Shown here in pieces: positions 17,610 through 25,459 of a stretch of DNA of 64,000 nt (within the stretch, counting starts at the first letter, position 1; each line of letters begins with the position of its first letter). A program made the translations under genes and the position numbers. This DNA is from 9FT-COMBO-48-23 sp963754385 (GTDB lineage: Bacteria > Chloroflexota > Dehalococcoidia > GIF9 > UBA5629), in assembly GCA_963754385.1 (NCBI GenBank), contig CAVWGE010000004.1, forward strand, positions 186,001 to 250,000. The letters are read 5' to 3'. A model generated the notes under the pieces. The model was not told the origin of the DNA and made no database searches. It worked only from the letters and a program-made list of their open reading frames with translations.

Positions 17610-18923
17610 TTAGAACCTGAGCCTCTTTTTGGCTGCCTGCAGAAGCTCATCCCTGAATTTGGGGTGCGCGATATCGATAAGGGCCAAAGCGCGCTCTCTT
17701 TCATCCAGTGGTGCCAGATTGGCAATTCCCCACTCGGTGACTACATACTGTGTGTAATGTCTGGGCACGGTCACTCTGGCTCCCTCTGTCAGGTAAGGCA
17801 CGATGCGTGATATCGTCCCGCCTTTGGCGGTGCTGGGCAGTATGTTAATTGCCCTTCCTCCTTCGGACCAGTAAGCGCCGATTACAAAATCGAGCTGTCC
17901 GCCTGTGCCTGAGAACATGGAATCGCCGATAGACTCCGAATTGATAGTCCCCACAAGGTCGACCTCGATAGAACCGTTTATGGCCACCAGGTTCTTTTCT
18001 CTGGCCAATAAAGGAATTGAGTTGCAATATGAAGCACTATAGAACTCGACCATGGGATTGTTGCCCAAGAAATCGTAGAGGTCCTGGTCGCCAATAGTAA
18101 AGGCCATGACTAGCTTGTTCGGATGGGTCTGCTTATATTTACAGGTGACGACGCCGTTCTCCACAAGCTGGCGGGTGCCCATGGGAGCCATTTCAGAGTG
18201 AATGCCCAGGTCTTTAAGACCGCTATCGGCAATGAGTTTGGATATCTCGCCGGGAACTGCGCCTATTCCTATCTGGAGACAATCCCTGTTCTTGAGCAAG
18301 CTTACTACGTTCTGGGCAATTTTTTTATGCACCTCTGATGGCGCGGGCAGCGGAGGTGCAAACAGGGGTTCGTCTATCTCAACGAACTTATCGAACCGCC
18401 TGATATGGTAGTACGTATCGCCGTAAGTCTCCGGCATTTTCGGGTTGACCTCACCGATAATCCAATCAGCCTGCTCCATGATGTCCGGCGTGTAGAACAT
18501 ATCGAGGCCGAGCGATACATACCCGTGCTCGTCCGGAGGGCTGACCTGGGTGATGATACCCAGCCGGCGAGGGTCGATTTCTTGCCGCTTCTTTGACACA
18601 TGGCCTACGTTGGAGCTTTGGATGGGGACGTATCTCGAAACGCCTTCTTCATACTGCCCCATGGTAAGTATGTCGTAAAAGCCGCACATCAAGTAGAAGG
18701 GCTTTCTATACTTAGGCGTGAAAATCTTGTAGGGATGAAAAACCAGTGCCGATATATACTGGACGTTCTCAAGCTCATCTTTTCGGTCTGCGATTGCGTC
18801 CACCATGGCCGTGGAAGGCTCACCGAGGCCGAGCGCAGTGAAGAATCGGTCGCCAGATTGGACAATCTTCGCAGCCTCCTCGTGGCTGCATAACTTCGCT
18901 TTATATTCCTCTCTCCAAGACAT
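17610..18923 (-). CDS. Acetyl-CoA hydrolase/transferase family protein (4-hydroxybutyrate CoA-transferase-like)
   Basis: Family I CoA-transferase, 437 aa, related to 4-hydroxybutyrate and acetate CoA-transferases and acetyl-CoA hydrolases. The catalytic glutamate is about residue 244 in LGIHSEMAP. CoA-binding loop sequences are GIGAVPGEI and, in the C-terminal half, GTGGQLDFVIGAYWSEGGR. It probably moves CoA between acetate and a carboxylate. It is the first gene after the ftsK 3' end, convergent with it, and starts the block that ends at the ftsK tail copy. RBS AGGAG precedes the ATG. Confidence 0.9.
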   Translation of the reverse strand: MSWREEYKAKLCSHEEAAKIVQSGDRFFTALGLGEPSTAMVDAIADRKDELENVQYISALVFHPYKIFTPKYRKPFYLMCGFYDILTMGQYEEGVSRYVPIQSSNVGHVSKKRQEIDPRRLGIITQVSPPDEHGYVSLGLDMFYTPDIMEQADWIIGEVNPKMPETYGDTYYHIRRFDKFVEIDEPLFAPPLPAPSEVHKKIAQNVVSLLKNRDCLQIGIGAVPGEISKLIADSGLKDLGIHSEMAPMGTRQLVENGVVTCKYKQTHPNKLVMAFTIGDQDLYDFLGNNPMVEFYSASYCNSIPLLAREKNLVAINGSIEVDLVGTINSESIGDSMFSGTGGQLDFVIGAYWSEGGRAINILPSTAKGGTISRIVPYLTEGARVTVPRHYTQYVVTEWGIANLAPLDERERALALIDIAHPKFRDELLQAAKKRLRF

Positions 18924-19096
18924 TTTTAATCTCCTTGCTTTAAGATAGAATGCCGGGGCATTACCTTAAATAATAGCCAATAGTGTTCTGCAATACAACC
19001 CCGCAGCAGATAGATGGGCCGGTGTGGATGGTTGCCGAGCTTTTCTTTGAGGGGAGATAGCCTCACATTTGTCTTTCATCCGGAGTATGAGAATGC

Positions 19097-19102
19097 TATA
19101 CT
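19097..19102 (+). promoter_or_regulatory. Extended -10 promoter for the molbindin gene
   Basis: TGC-TATACT (19094-19102), with TTTCAT 17 bp upstream as a weak -35. It lies 35 bp upstream of the molbindin ATG, which has a purine-rich ribosome site. Confidence 0.5.
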
Positions 19103-19136
19103 TTAATTACAAAGGTCTATAAAAGGGGGATGAGGA

Positions 19137-19349
19137 ATGAAAATCAGCGCACGCAATATACTGAAAGGAAAAGTCAAAGAGGTCAAGGCGGGTGCAATCA
19201 ACGCCGAAATTATGGTTGAATTGCAGGGAGGAATGTCGGTAGTATCTATTATTACCAAAGAATCTGCGGATAGGCTGGGTCTAGTCAAAGGTAAAGAGGT
19301 CTATGCTGTAATCAAGGCATCCAACGTCATGATTGCAGTAGATGACTAA
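19137..19349 (+). CDS. Molbindin (single TOBE/Mop domain)
   Basis: A 70-aa molybdate/tungstate-binding protein made of one Mop (TOBE) domain: KISARNILKGKVKEVKAGAI at the N terminus and the VYAVIKASNVMIAV strand at the end are characteristic. Such proteins oligomerise to store or buffer oxyanion, or act as homeostasis sensors. No molybdate transporter lies nearby. The gene is isolated, with its own promoter. Confidence 0.9.
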   Translation: MKISARNILKGKVKEVKAGAINAEIMVELQGGMSVVSIITKESADRLGLVKGKEVYAVIKASNVMIAVDD

Positions 19350-19439
19350 CCTGCACCGGGGCTGAACACATTCCACTTGCTTGTGTCTTCCGGAAAACAG
19401 CGCAACGGAATGTGTCCGCTTCCCCTGACTACATACCCG

Positions 19440-19709
19440 CTACATCTTGTGGTGTTTAATGTGTTTGTCGAATAGGTCTGACACTAGTTTGGAGATATCA
19501 GCACTTATCGGTGTTACAGTATCCCCGTTAGCATATACATATTGCTGGTATTGATTCGGGTTTCCGGACACTGGTGCTTGGTTGTAAGGTGGCGGCTGAA
19601 GCGGTATCTGTTGCATTACACAGCTCAAGTAAATACCGCAATTGCCACAAAACCTATTACCATAAGCGACTTGCGCCCTGCACGCAGGGCAGAAAAACAT
19701 CGGCCACAT
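19440..19709 (-). CDS. Zinc-ribbon protein with Gln/Pro/Tyr-rich tail
   Basis: An 89-aa protein of unknown function. Residues 7-26 form a double-CxxC zinc ribbon (FCPACRAQVAYGNRFCGNCG). A low-complexity segment rich in Q, P, Y and N follows, then a basic C terminus (DKHIKHHKM). The layout resembles small zinc-ribbon proteins of Chloroflexota, also seen in the FHA gene at 26292, but nothing more specific can be said. The short open frame and low-complexity region lower confidence. Confidence 0.55.
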   Translation of the reverse strand: MWPMFFCPACRAQVAYGNRFCGNCGIYLSCVMQQIPLQPPPYNQAPVSGNPNQYQQYVYANGDTVTPISADISKLVSDLFDKHIKHHKM

Positions 19710-19808
19710 AAGCCTTCACCCTCTTCTTACGCCTCACCGGTCAATAACTTCGTTCGAATCTGACTTGAAAGTTTTCTAAGGCTCTGCCCCCTTAGAGTGA
19801 TTAGTCTA

Positions 19809-20204
19809 TTAGCTCTTGCCGGCAACTGATACAGTTTCCTTCTTTAATTGCATTCCCAAATTCATCGTTTGGTTCCAGTCCAGGCTGCCCAGTTTGTCGA
19901 TGTATTCCTGGGCTCCCTGTTCGGAAAGTGCATAGGTGGTAAGGCCGTCATTATTGTGTTGGGCTGTAAGAATGCCTTTTCCAACCAAGTTTGTAATTGC
20001 ACCTCTTAAGTTAGTAGCTGAAGTATCCAGGGCGCTGGCTATGGTGTACAGGCTTAATTTTGCCCTGGGGTGTCTTCCCCAGAAGCAGAGTAGCTTGAAT
20101 TGCATACCGGTGCAATTGAGGTCTTTAAGAAATGACAGCAGACCATAATCTCCTAGCCGGCTTATTCTGCAATCAGTTACCATATCCGTTTTCTCCTTTT
20201 TCAC
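19809..20204 (-). CDS. Winged-helix (MarR/PadR-like) transcriptional regulator
   Basis: A 131-aa protein with a helix-turn-helix: RAKLSLYTIASALDTSATNL is helix 2 plus the recognition region, and the wing is KGILTAQHNNDGLTTYALSEQG. This is the arrangement of MarR-like or general winged-helix DNA-binding proteins. The N terminus resembles a small dimerisation helix. No ligand domain is visible. It lies upstream of, and divergent from, the lipoprotein gene at 20671, which it might regulate (inference). Confidence 0.7.
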   Translation of the reverse strand: MKKEKTDMVTDCRISRLGDYGLLSFLKDLNCTGMQFKLLCFWGRHPRAKLSLYTIASALDTSATNLRGAITNLVGKGILTAQHNNDGLTTYALSEQGAQEYIDKLGSLDWNQTMNLGMQLKKETVSVAGKS

Positions 20205-20307
20205 TACTTTTATGATATTGAGAGAGTATTCATTTCCGGTTAAGATTTTGCATCAATAATTGTTTTCTATATATTAAACGGATAATGCGACAAAAGGTTT
20301 AGAAACA

Positions 20308-20424
20308 ATCTTTGTAGAACAGGGCGGGCATGAAGAGCTACTGCGTCGCAGCGGCTTATACGCCCGGCTTTATGAAATGGTCTATGCTCCGCTGGCAATC
20401 CGCGCCAGGCCGTCCGTGTCCTAG
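20308..20424 (+). pseudogene. 3'-tail fragment of an ABC transporter ATPase gene
   Basis: An open stretch of 38 codons that ends in TAG reads IFVEQGGHEELLRRSGLYAR and then LYEMVY. This is the conserved C-terminal end of lipid/multidrug ABC exporters (the 'eqGtHeELl...G.Ya.Ly' motif). There is no start and no ATPase core upstream, and no parent gene lies in the window. It is a gene tail stranded in the 466-bp gap between the regulator and the lipoprotein gene. The rest of that gap holds only the promoter at 20543. Confidence 0.75.
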
Positions 20425-20542
20425 TGAAATCTGTAGCGCCAGGTTGCCCTCTGCTCATTTGATGTCTGCGGGAGGCGAGAATATGAATTGTAAAATTTGC
20501 GCCGACTGACTAAATGATAACGTGTTCCATATCTGTAGCTAT

Positions 20543-20571
20543 TTGACAAGGCTCATTTCCTGATTTATAGT
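20543..20571 (+). promoter_or_regulatory. Strong sigma-70-type promoter of the lipoprotein gene
   Basis: TTGACA (20543-20548), a 17-bp spacer and TATAGT (20566-20571). The mRNA would have a leader of about 95 nt, ending with a GGAGGT ribosome site just before the ATG at 20671. A GGAAG/CTTCC hairpin lies in the leader. Confidence 0.8.
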
Positions 20572-20670
20572 TTAATTAGTTCACTTACACATGGGTTCTG
20601 TAAACGTGCTTGGTCGTTTTCTGAACAATCATGTTGTAAGCGGAAGTATCCTTCCCTGTGGAGGTAGGCA

Positions 20671-21888
20671 ATGTTGAAAAAAATAATCGGACTCACTTCA
20701 CTACTACTATTAATTACCTTCCTCGGTGCCGCCTGTACTCCTGCTGCTAGCCAGAAAGACCTGCAGTCACTCCAATATCAAGTACAGGCGCTGAGTGCAT
20801 CGCTGGTATCGACACAAAATAACCTGTTAGCCACACAAGATGCTCTTAAGAATGTTCAAAACCAAAACCAGCAGCTTCAAGCCCAACTCGCACAAACAAC
20901 GTCAAAGTGCAGCACCTGCGATAGGGCTGCGCAAACTTGTATCAACAGTACACCCTACTGTTCCTATCCCTACTCATATGAACCGACCTGCCAGAACCCA
21001 ACTCCCTGTACTCCGATGGGTTTTTTACCATGGCTTTATTATTATTACCCATATATTCATTGTAATTACGGCCCTTGGGGAAATCATCCGCTTGTACCTC
21101 CCTGTCCATATCCTCAACCTTCACCCTGTCCACATCCACATCCTTCACCCTGTCCTGACCCACAGTGTGTAACCTTCCCGCGCCCGATATTAACAGATGT
21201 AACAGCCGGCATTCCGGCAACAGAGCCTATGGAAGCGAATGAAATAACAGCTGCGGAGCCCCCCGCAGCAACACTATCTCCGATAACATTTGAGCCATCA
21301 GTATCAGACTCAGTTGAACTGACACCGGCTCCGGAGCCTGCCTTAGCCACATATTCGACACCGGTTGATGTCCCCGACCGGGTGCTGGAAGCGACGCTAT
21401 CTACACCAGCTGCAACAGAGACTCCTGTAATTACTGAGGTTCCAGCCGTGCCGGCACCGGAGATTTTACAGTCTCCTGAAGCTACGAATGAGCCAAACAT
21501 TGATTCTGCTACTGCAATAGAACCCTCACCGGAAATCGTGCCGACACCTGATACATTACGGACTCCTGAAGCCACAAATGAGCTAAACCCGGATTTTGCG
21601 GTGGCAACAGTTCCGTCACCAGAAATCACGCCCGAATCAGGACTACCAGCACTAACTTTGCCAACAGTGGTCGATTCCCTACCATCTGTTGAACCAGCGC
21701 CGGCTCCTGAACCGACGTTGGAAACATATCCCGCGCCGACTGTTGTACCTGACCAGGTACTTGAAACGCCACCTGCACCAGCTACCACGGACTATCCCGT
21801 AATTGCTGAGGTCCCAACCGTGCCGATAACACCGACCTCGCAGACAGCAGATGCTACAGATAAGATGGACACTGATTCTACTTTATAA
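20671..21888 (+). CDS. Surface lipoprotein with coiled coil and Pro/Thr/Glu-rich stalk
   Basis: A 405-aa predicted lipoprotein. The signal peptide ends in the lipobox LGAAC, with the lipid-modified cysteine at residue 22. Residues about 29-80 form a heptad-like coiled coil rich in Q, L and N (QNQNQQLQAQLAQ). Residues about 85-170 are rich in C, Y and P, with PSPCPHP-type repeats. The rest is an imperfect repeat of Pro/Thr/Ala/Glu-rich units (VPAPEILQSPEATNEP is one, ATETPVITEVPAVPAP another). It is likely an extended cell-envelope stalk or a structural surface protein. No enzymatic domain is seen. Expressed from its own strong promoter. Confidence 0.75.
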   Translation: MLKKIIGLTSLLLLITFLGAACTPAASQKDLQSLQYQVQALSASLVSTQNNLLATQDALKNVQNQNQQLQAQLAQTTSKCSTCDRAAQTCINSTPYCSYPYSYEPTCQNPTPCTPMGFLPWLYYYYPYIHCNYGPWGNHPLVPPCPYPQPSPCPHPHPSPCPDPQCVTFPRPILTDVTAGIPATEPMEANEITAAEPPAATLSPITFEPSVSDSVELTPAPEPALATYSTPVDVPDRVLEATLSTPAATETPVITEVPAVPAPEILQSPEATNEPNIDSATAIEPSPEIVPTPDTLRTPEATNELNPDFAVATVPSPEITPESGLPALTLPTVVDSLPSVEPAPAPEPTLETYPAPTVVPDQVLETPPAPATTDYPVIAEVPTVPITPTSQTADATDKMDTDSTL

Positions 21889-21941
21889 TCGCCTGCCGAT
21901 TAAGTACTATTGGATGACGTCAGATGAGCTGGCACAAAAAA

Positions 21942-21970
21942 GGACAGGCTCGATAGCATCGAGTCTGTCC
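21942..21970 (-). terminator. Intrinsic terminator of the helix-hairpin-helix gene
   Basis: On the minus strand a 12-bp stem (GGACAGACTCGA with TCGAGCCTGTCC, one G-T pair) with a 5-nt loop is followed by six T. It lies 46 bp beyond the stop of the gene at 22016. A nearly identical hairpin, also minus-strand, occurs at 22502-22530. Confidence 0.85.
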
Positions 21971-22015
21971 CTCACAGTCTAAAGGTTTTTATATCGGGCC
22001 AAAGGCATTTTGCTA

Positions 22016-22330
22016 TCATTGATAATTACATAATGAAAATAAAATAATAGCAAATCGGCTTGAGCCAACCCTTGGTGTTGCAGCGAGTTGCTGCAAATCT
22101 TTAAATGTGCCGAATTTTTTCCTCCACTTCAAAATACTGCGTGCAATCTTTTTGCCTACTACTCCTTGTCCGGCATACATTCTAACCATGTTTAGTATTT
22201 CCTCTTCTGTATTTAAAGAATTCAACCTGTCCAATATCTTCTCTGCTTGTTCCGGCGTAATGTTCCCTGGAACTTGGTAGAGACAGAAATCTTTCTTGTC
22301 CCTTGGGGGTTGATAAGTGTGCTTATTCAT
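22016..22330 (-). CDS. Small helix-hairpin-helix (ComEA-like) protein
   Basis: A 104-aa cytoplasmic protein without signal peptide. The C-terminal half contains a probable helix-hairpin-helix: GQGVVGKKIARSIL followed by KFGTFKDLQQLAATPRVGSS. This matches the ComEA/PF12836-type arrangement 'GIG...A..Il.....f.s.edL..v.gig' in altered form (the first hairpin is AGQGVVGKKIA). Such domains bind double-stranded DNA without sequence specificity. The N-terminal part (residues 1-45) is unassigned. It has its own terminator. A precise function is not recognisable. Confidence 0.65.
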   Translation of the reverse strand: MNKHTYQPPRDKKDFCLYQVPGNITPEQAEKILDRLNSLNTEEEILNMVRMYAGQGVVGKKIARSILKWRKKFGTFKDLQQLAATPRVGSSRFAIILFSLCNYQ

Positions 22331-22501
22331 TCTGCTATGGTTGTAAGAACTTGCATGTTATAGCTGTAGCTAATGGCTCAAATATTGTAAAATATATGCT
22401 TTGTGGTGTTAATCCCCCAAAAGTCATATTTGGCAGGGACATTAGTACTGCGTATACAATCTACACTTAGATGACGTGAGTAGGAAGGCAGGAATAAAAA
22501 A

Positions 22502-22760
22502 GGACAGGCTCGATAACATCGAGTCTGTCCCTAACTTCGTTCCACTACTCCTCCTTTTTGGTTCCCTTCACCAAAGCGGCTTCCTTACGGATGAGCCCTC
22601 AAATTATTCACGAGGAGCTCGGGAACCTTCTCACCCCCCAGCCGGTCACTTCTCAACACCGCTTCTTCACCTCACCTCCGGCTGAGGGCGACTCCAGATA
22701 AAGAGTCGGTAAAACAACACTAGCTTTGCCATACCCTCATCTCCTTCCTTTCTCTCTTTA
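22502..22760 (-). ncRNA. Candidate structured RNA with intrinsic terminator
   Basis: No convincing protein lies in the 650-bp gap 22331-22981, but the minus strand between about 22760 and 22502 carries a series of perfect helices. They are CGACTC/GAGTCG (22703-22708 with 22689-22694), CAGCCGG/CCGGCTG (22678-22684 with 22639-22645) and GGTTCCC/GGGAACC (22621-22627 with 22560-22566). Inside the last is a GAGC-CCTC/GAGG-GCTC hairpin. It ends in a 12-bp terminator hairpin plus six T (22530-22496). AT-rich -10-like sequences lie near 22755-22775. It also contains a 22-codon open frame starting at 22724 (MAKLVLFYRLFIWSRPQPEV). It matches no RNA family I can name. Confidence 0.5.
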
Positions 22761-22948
22761 TATAACTATACTACAGTATCTCCGATTAATCTGTGACTAT
22801 TGTCTCGTCGATATTTCACCTTTGTATCTACTGCTCCGAACCTAGGGCAAAACGTATAGCTGCTTCGACCTCTCTCAACTTCTGGGGCCGCAATGTAATA
22901 AGCCGACTACGAAGACAATCATTGGGATAGGGGAATTAGCAGGTGTGA

Positions 22949-22954
22949 TATAAT
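22949..22954 (+). promoter_or_regulatory. Extended -10 promoter of hicBA
   Basis: TGA-TATAAT, 28 bp upstream of the hicB ATG, followed by a very G-rich ribosome site. No clear -35 is visible, as is common for extended -10 promoters. HicB antitoxins usually repress their own promoter here. Confidence 0.55.
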
Positions 22955-22981
22955 ATTGCTTAGGGGGGAGTTGAAAGGAAG

Positions 22982-23209
22982 ATGAAAGTCTATAATTACA
23001 CGGTCATCTTTGAACCGGTTAAAGATGGTGGCTATGATGTTGTGGTGCCGGCGATTCCTGAGATTTGCACCTTCGGAGAGACGCGGGAAGAGGCAAGGGC
23101 AATGGCTGAGGAGGCCATAAAGTGCTACTTAGAGAGTGCTCTCAAGGAAGGTGAGCCAATTCCAGAGGATAAGGAACCCTCTGTCGAACGGATAGTAGTG
23201 CGCGTGTAA
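22982..23209 (+). CDS. hicB: HicB-family antitoxin
   Basis: Type II antitoxin of 75 aa. It has the degenerate RNase H-like fold of HicB: YTVIFEPVKDGGYDVVVPAI at the N terminus, then EICTFGETREEARAMAEEAI, the family core. There is no C-terminal DNA-binding domain, so this is the short HicB type. It neutralises the adjacent HicA toxin by covering its active site. It is followed directly by hicA with 1 bp between stop and start. Confidence 0.88.
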   Translation: MKVYNYTVIFEPVKDGGYDVVVPAIPEICTFGETREEARAMAEEAIKCYLESALKEGEPIPEDKEPSVERIVVRV

Positions 23210-23210
23210 C

Positions 23211-23444
23211 ATGCCAGCTCTTCCCAGTGTCAAGGGGCGCGAGCTCTTGCGGGCACTGCTCAAAGGTGGCTTTTACATTCATCATCAAAAGGGAAGCCAT
23301 GCCCGCCTGTTTCATAAGGATAGACCTGAGCTCAGGGTAACTGTATCTATTCACAACAGGGACCTGCCGGAGAAAATATTGAGACGAATCTTAAAGCAAG
23401 CTGACCTGACGGAAGAGGAGTTTCTGATGTTGCTTAGGGATTAG
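23211..23444 (+). CDS. hicA: HicA-family mRNA interferase toxin
   Basis: A 77-aa dsRBD-like ribonuclease toxin. The catalytic histidine is H30 in HQKGSHARLF, and the N-terminal KGRELLRALLKGGF helix is typical. It cleaves translated mRNAs when the antitoxin is lost. Order hicB-hicA with coupled translation. A diverged, disabled copy of the 3' end of a hicA gene is found at 39836-39936. Confidence 0.88.
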   Translation: MPALPSVKGRELLRALLKGGFYIHHQKGSHARLFHKDRPELRVTVSIHNRDLPEKILRRILKQADLTEEEFLMLLRD

Positions 23445-23511
23445 GTGGTGATTTTCGGATTGGTTAATTCTGTCGGATCAGGGTGGCAATAAGGGTACCC
23501 ATCGGCATCTC

Positions 23512-23655
23512 CACTTCCTTTTTGCAGCGCCGCCTCCGCATTGACTATCCCAGAGCCGCCGCATTATGGAAAAGCTGGAAGAAGAAGGCTTCGGCAGGGA
23601 AACCGGCGAACAACCCCCCCAAAAATTTGAGGCGACTCCGCAAAGTAACATCTGC
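23512..23655 (+). pseudogene. Displaced 3'-tail copy of ftsK (gamma domain end)
   Basis: This stretch is a diverged copy of 17437-17580, that is, the last 37 codons of ftsK plus about 25 bp beyond its stop. TSFLQRRLRI-YPRAA reads in frame; one base is then missing, after which MEKLEEEG-GRE resumes. The shared bases continue past the ftsK stop into AAGTAACATCTGC. Many differences fall in third codon positions. The copy has the same orientation as ftsK and lies 6 kb downstream, right after hicBA and before the next housekeeping gene. Confidence 0.88.
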
Positions 23656-23811
23656 TGCCCACACCCGTTTGGTGTCTGCCGGGTAACAATACGATGAAAA
23701 GTGTCCTTCATCCATCTACCACGGCAATTTCCGCGCTGCTCATGATTGACAGGCATCTACACGTCATGCTATTCTGCCCTTTTAGACCAACAGGAAGAAG
23801 TATCTATTCCT

Positions 23812-24423
23812 ATGAAATCGAAGCAAATGGATAATCAGGCAGCGGAAAAGGAATTGAGGTTGTCCCTCAATGTACCCAATATTATAACCGCAGTGCGCGT
23901 GGTTCTGGCTGGTATCATTGCCTGGCTCTTGTGGCAAGGAGAATTCCTGGCGGCGGGCATTCTAATCCTTATTGCCGCGGCTACCGACGGACTGGACGGC
24001 TTACTGGCTCGTAGACTCGGGCAGTCAAGCCTGGGCGGGTCGATTTTCGACATGGTGGCCGACGAGCTATTGTTTATGCCCAGCCTGATTCTGGCCATAA
24101 TCGCGGGGCTGTTCTCCAGGACAGACCACCTGATGCCCTTAAACCCCTATCCCTACGCGGTGCTGGCGCTTGCCGGAGGAGTTGCCGTATTTGCCGGCAT
24201 AGGCTCCTATCTCTGGAAACGCCGGAGTCGTGCCATGGAGTTTCCCACGCCCACAGGTATAGCCAAGGTTAACTTCTGGTTCTGGCTGGCACCGCTGGTA
24301 GTCGCCGTTTTCGGTATCGGCCCTGACTGGGTGCTTGCTGTCCTGATGTACCTGGCAATTATCTCCACCATACTCACCTTCTACTCCTATCTCAAAAAGG
24401 GCAGCTACGTCTTTACCGACTGA
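23812..24423 (+). CDS. CDP-alcohol phosphatidyltransferase
   Basis: Integral membrane enzyme that exchanges CMP from a CDP-activated lipid for an alcohol (phosphatidylglycerophosphate synthase type, PgsA-like). The full signature D-x2-DG-x2-AR-x8-G-x3-D-x3-D is present around residues 58-81. There are about five membrane helices; the protein has 203 aa from the chosen start. An in-frame codon at 23746 would add 22 residues, but AGGAAGAAG just upstream of the ATG at 23812 makes that the better start. It immediately follows the ftsK tail copy. Confidence 0.85.
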   Translation: MKSKQMDNQAAEKELRLSLNVPNIITAVRVVLAGIIAWLLWQGEFLAAGILILIAAATDGLDGLLARRLGQSSLGGSIFDMVADELLFMPSLILAIIAGLFSRTDHLMPLNPYPYAVLALAGGVAVFAGIGSYLWKRRSRAMEFPTPTGIAKVNFWFWLAPLVVAVFGIGPDWVLAVLMYLAIISTILTFYSYLKKGSYVFTD

Positions 24424-24429
24424 ATCTGC

Positions 24430-24510
24430 CCCTCCTGTCATTGCGAGCGAAGCGTGGCAATCTATTCCCTCTTCCTTGGCGGGAGAGGGTTAGGGTGAGG
24501 GTGAAATAGT
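24430..24510. repeat. Dispersed intergenic repeat (ATTGCGAGCGAAGCGTGGCAATC type)
   Basis: Contains TCATTGCGAGCGAAGCGTGG followed by CAATCT and a GGGAGAGGGTTAGGGTGAGGG stretch. Both are motifs I know as short dispersed intergenic repeats in bacterial genomes and metagenome assemblies. It lies between the phosphatidyltransferase and rlmB. No coding potential. Confidence 0.6.
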
Positions 24511-24611
24511 TGCTTTTTTATCTGTCAATTTGATTTTTAACTTTTGGTTTTTGATTTTGTTGTATCCGCCATCCAACACAGTTTGAATTGGCGGGCCTGT
24601 GCTAATACAAT

Positions 24612-25361
24612 ATGCCAGAGAAGATGGTATCCATTATTGAAGGCAAAAACCCGGTAATCGAGTTGCTCAAGGCAGGCCATCCCATCGATAAAATACTGCT
24701 GGCCGATAATATCAAGCCGGGTGATGCCGTCACTGAAATACTTCGCCTGGCTCGAGCTAAAGGGATACCGGTTGAACGCGTGCCCAGGCATATCATAGAT
24801 AAGCAGAGCGTAACCGCTGCCAATCAAGGAGTTATTGCCTACGCCGCAGTCAAGGAATATGTCAGCCTGAATGATTTGCTGGCTATCTCCGCAGAAAAGA
24901 ATGAGCCGCCACTTTATGTGATTCTCGATGGCATCGAAGACCCGCAGAATCTGGGGTCGATACTGAGGACTGCCTATGCCAGTGGCATTCATGGAGTGAT
25001 TATCAGGGAAAGAAGGGCAGCCGGCCTCACCGCTACCGTGGCTAAGGCATCGGCTGGCGCTGTGTGGTACATGCCGGTAGCCAGCGTATCCAGCATCGCC
25101 AGCGCAATCGAAACACTCAAGAAAAACAACCTCTGGGTCATCGGCATAGACCGGAGCGGCGAAGCCGAATACACTCAGATGGACTTCAAGTCGCCGACAG
25201 CCATTGTCATCGGCAGCGAAGGTAAGGGATTATCCGAGCTGGTCAGAAAGAGATGCGATTTCATGGCGCATATCCCCATGCGAGGGGAAATTACCTCGCT
25301 TAACGCTTCCGTCGCTGCCGCACTGGTAATGTACGAAGCCTTCAAACAAAGAGGCCGCTAG
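24612..25361 (+). CDS. rlmB: 23S rRNA 2'-O-methyltransferase (RlmB/TrmH family)
   Basis: SPOUT-class methyltransferase, 249 aa, that methylates the 2'-OH of a guanosine in 23S rRNA (G2251 in E. coli). The N-terminal substrate-binding domain begins IIEGKNPVIELL. The SPOUT knot motifs are LDGIEDPQNLGSILRTAYASG (motif 1), IVIGSEGKGLSELV (motif 2) and IPMRGEITSLNASVAAALVMY (motif 3). Three tail copies of this gene lie downstream at 33183, 34505 and 36601. Confidence 0.93.
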   Translation: MPEKMVSIIEGKNPVIELLKAGHPIDKILLADNIKPGDAVTEILRLARAKGIPVERVPRHIIDKQSVTAANQGVIAYAAVKEYVSLNDLLAISAEKNEPPLYVILDGIEDPQNLGSILRTAYASGIHGVIIRERRAAGLTATVAKASAGAVWYMPVASVSSIASAIETLKKNNLWVIGIDRSGEAEYTQMDFKSPTAIVIGSEGKGLSELVRKRCDFMAHIPMRGEITSLNASVAAALVMYEAFKQRGR

Positions 25362-25459
25362 CTTCTGCCACAGCCGGCGCCACCTCATAATCATCCCATT
25401 TTTTGTTGACTACCTACAAATGCAGTCAGCATTTGCCTTCAGTACTTTCTAAATATTAT

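Noticed and set aside
19358..19418. ACACATTCC...GGAATGTGT inverted repeat as a terminator
   Set aside because: The arms are 9 bp with a loop of about 30 nt and no T-run follows, so it is not a convincing terminator.
22476..22685. Plus-strand open frame across the structured RNA
   Set aside because: It starts inside the terminator hairpin region and has no protein-like features. The perfect helices on the minus strand explain the sequence better.
22502..22760. Reading the structured RNA as a T-box leader, RNase P, tmRNA or SRP RNA
   Set aside because: The hallmark sequences of these families (T-box bulge, P4 core, tRNA-like end with tag frame, SRP Alu/S loops) were not found, and no aminoacyl-tRNA synthetase or other gene follows the terminator.
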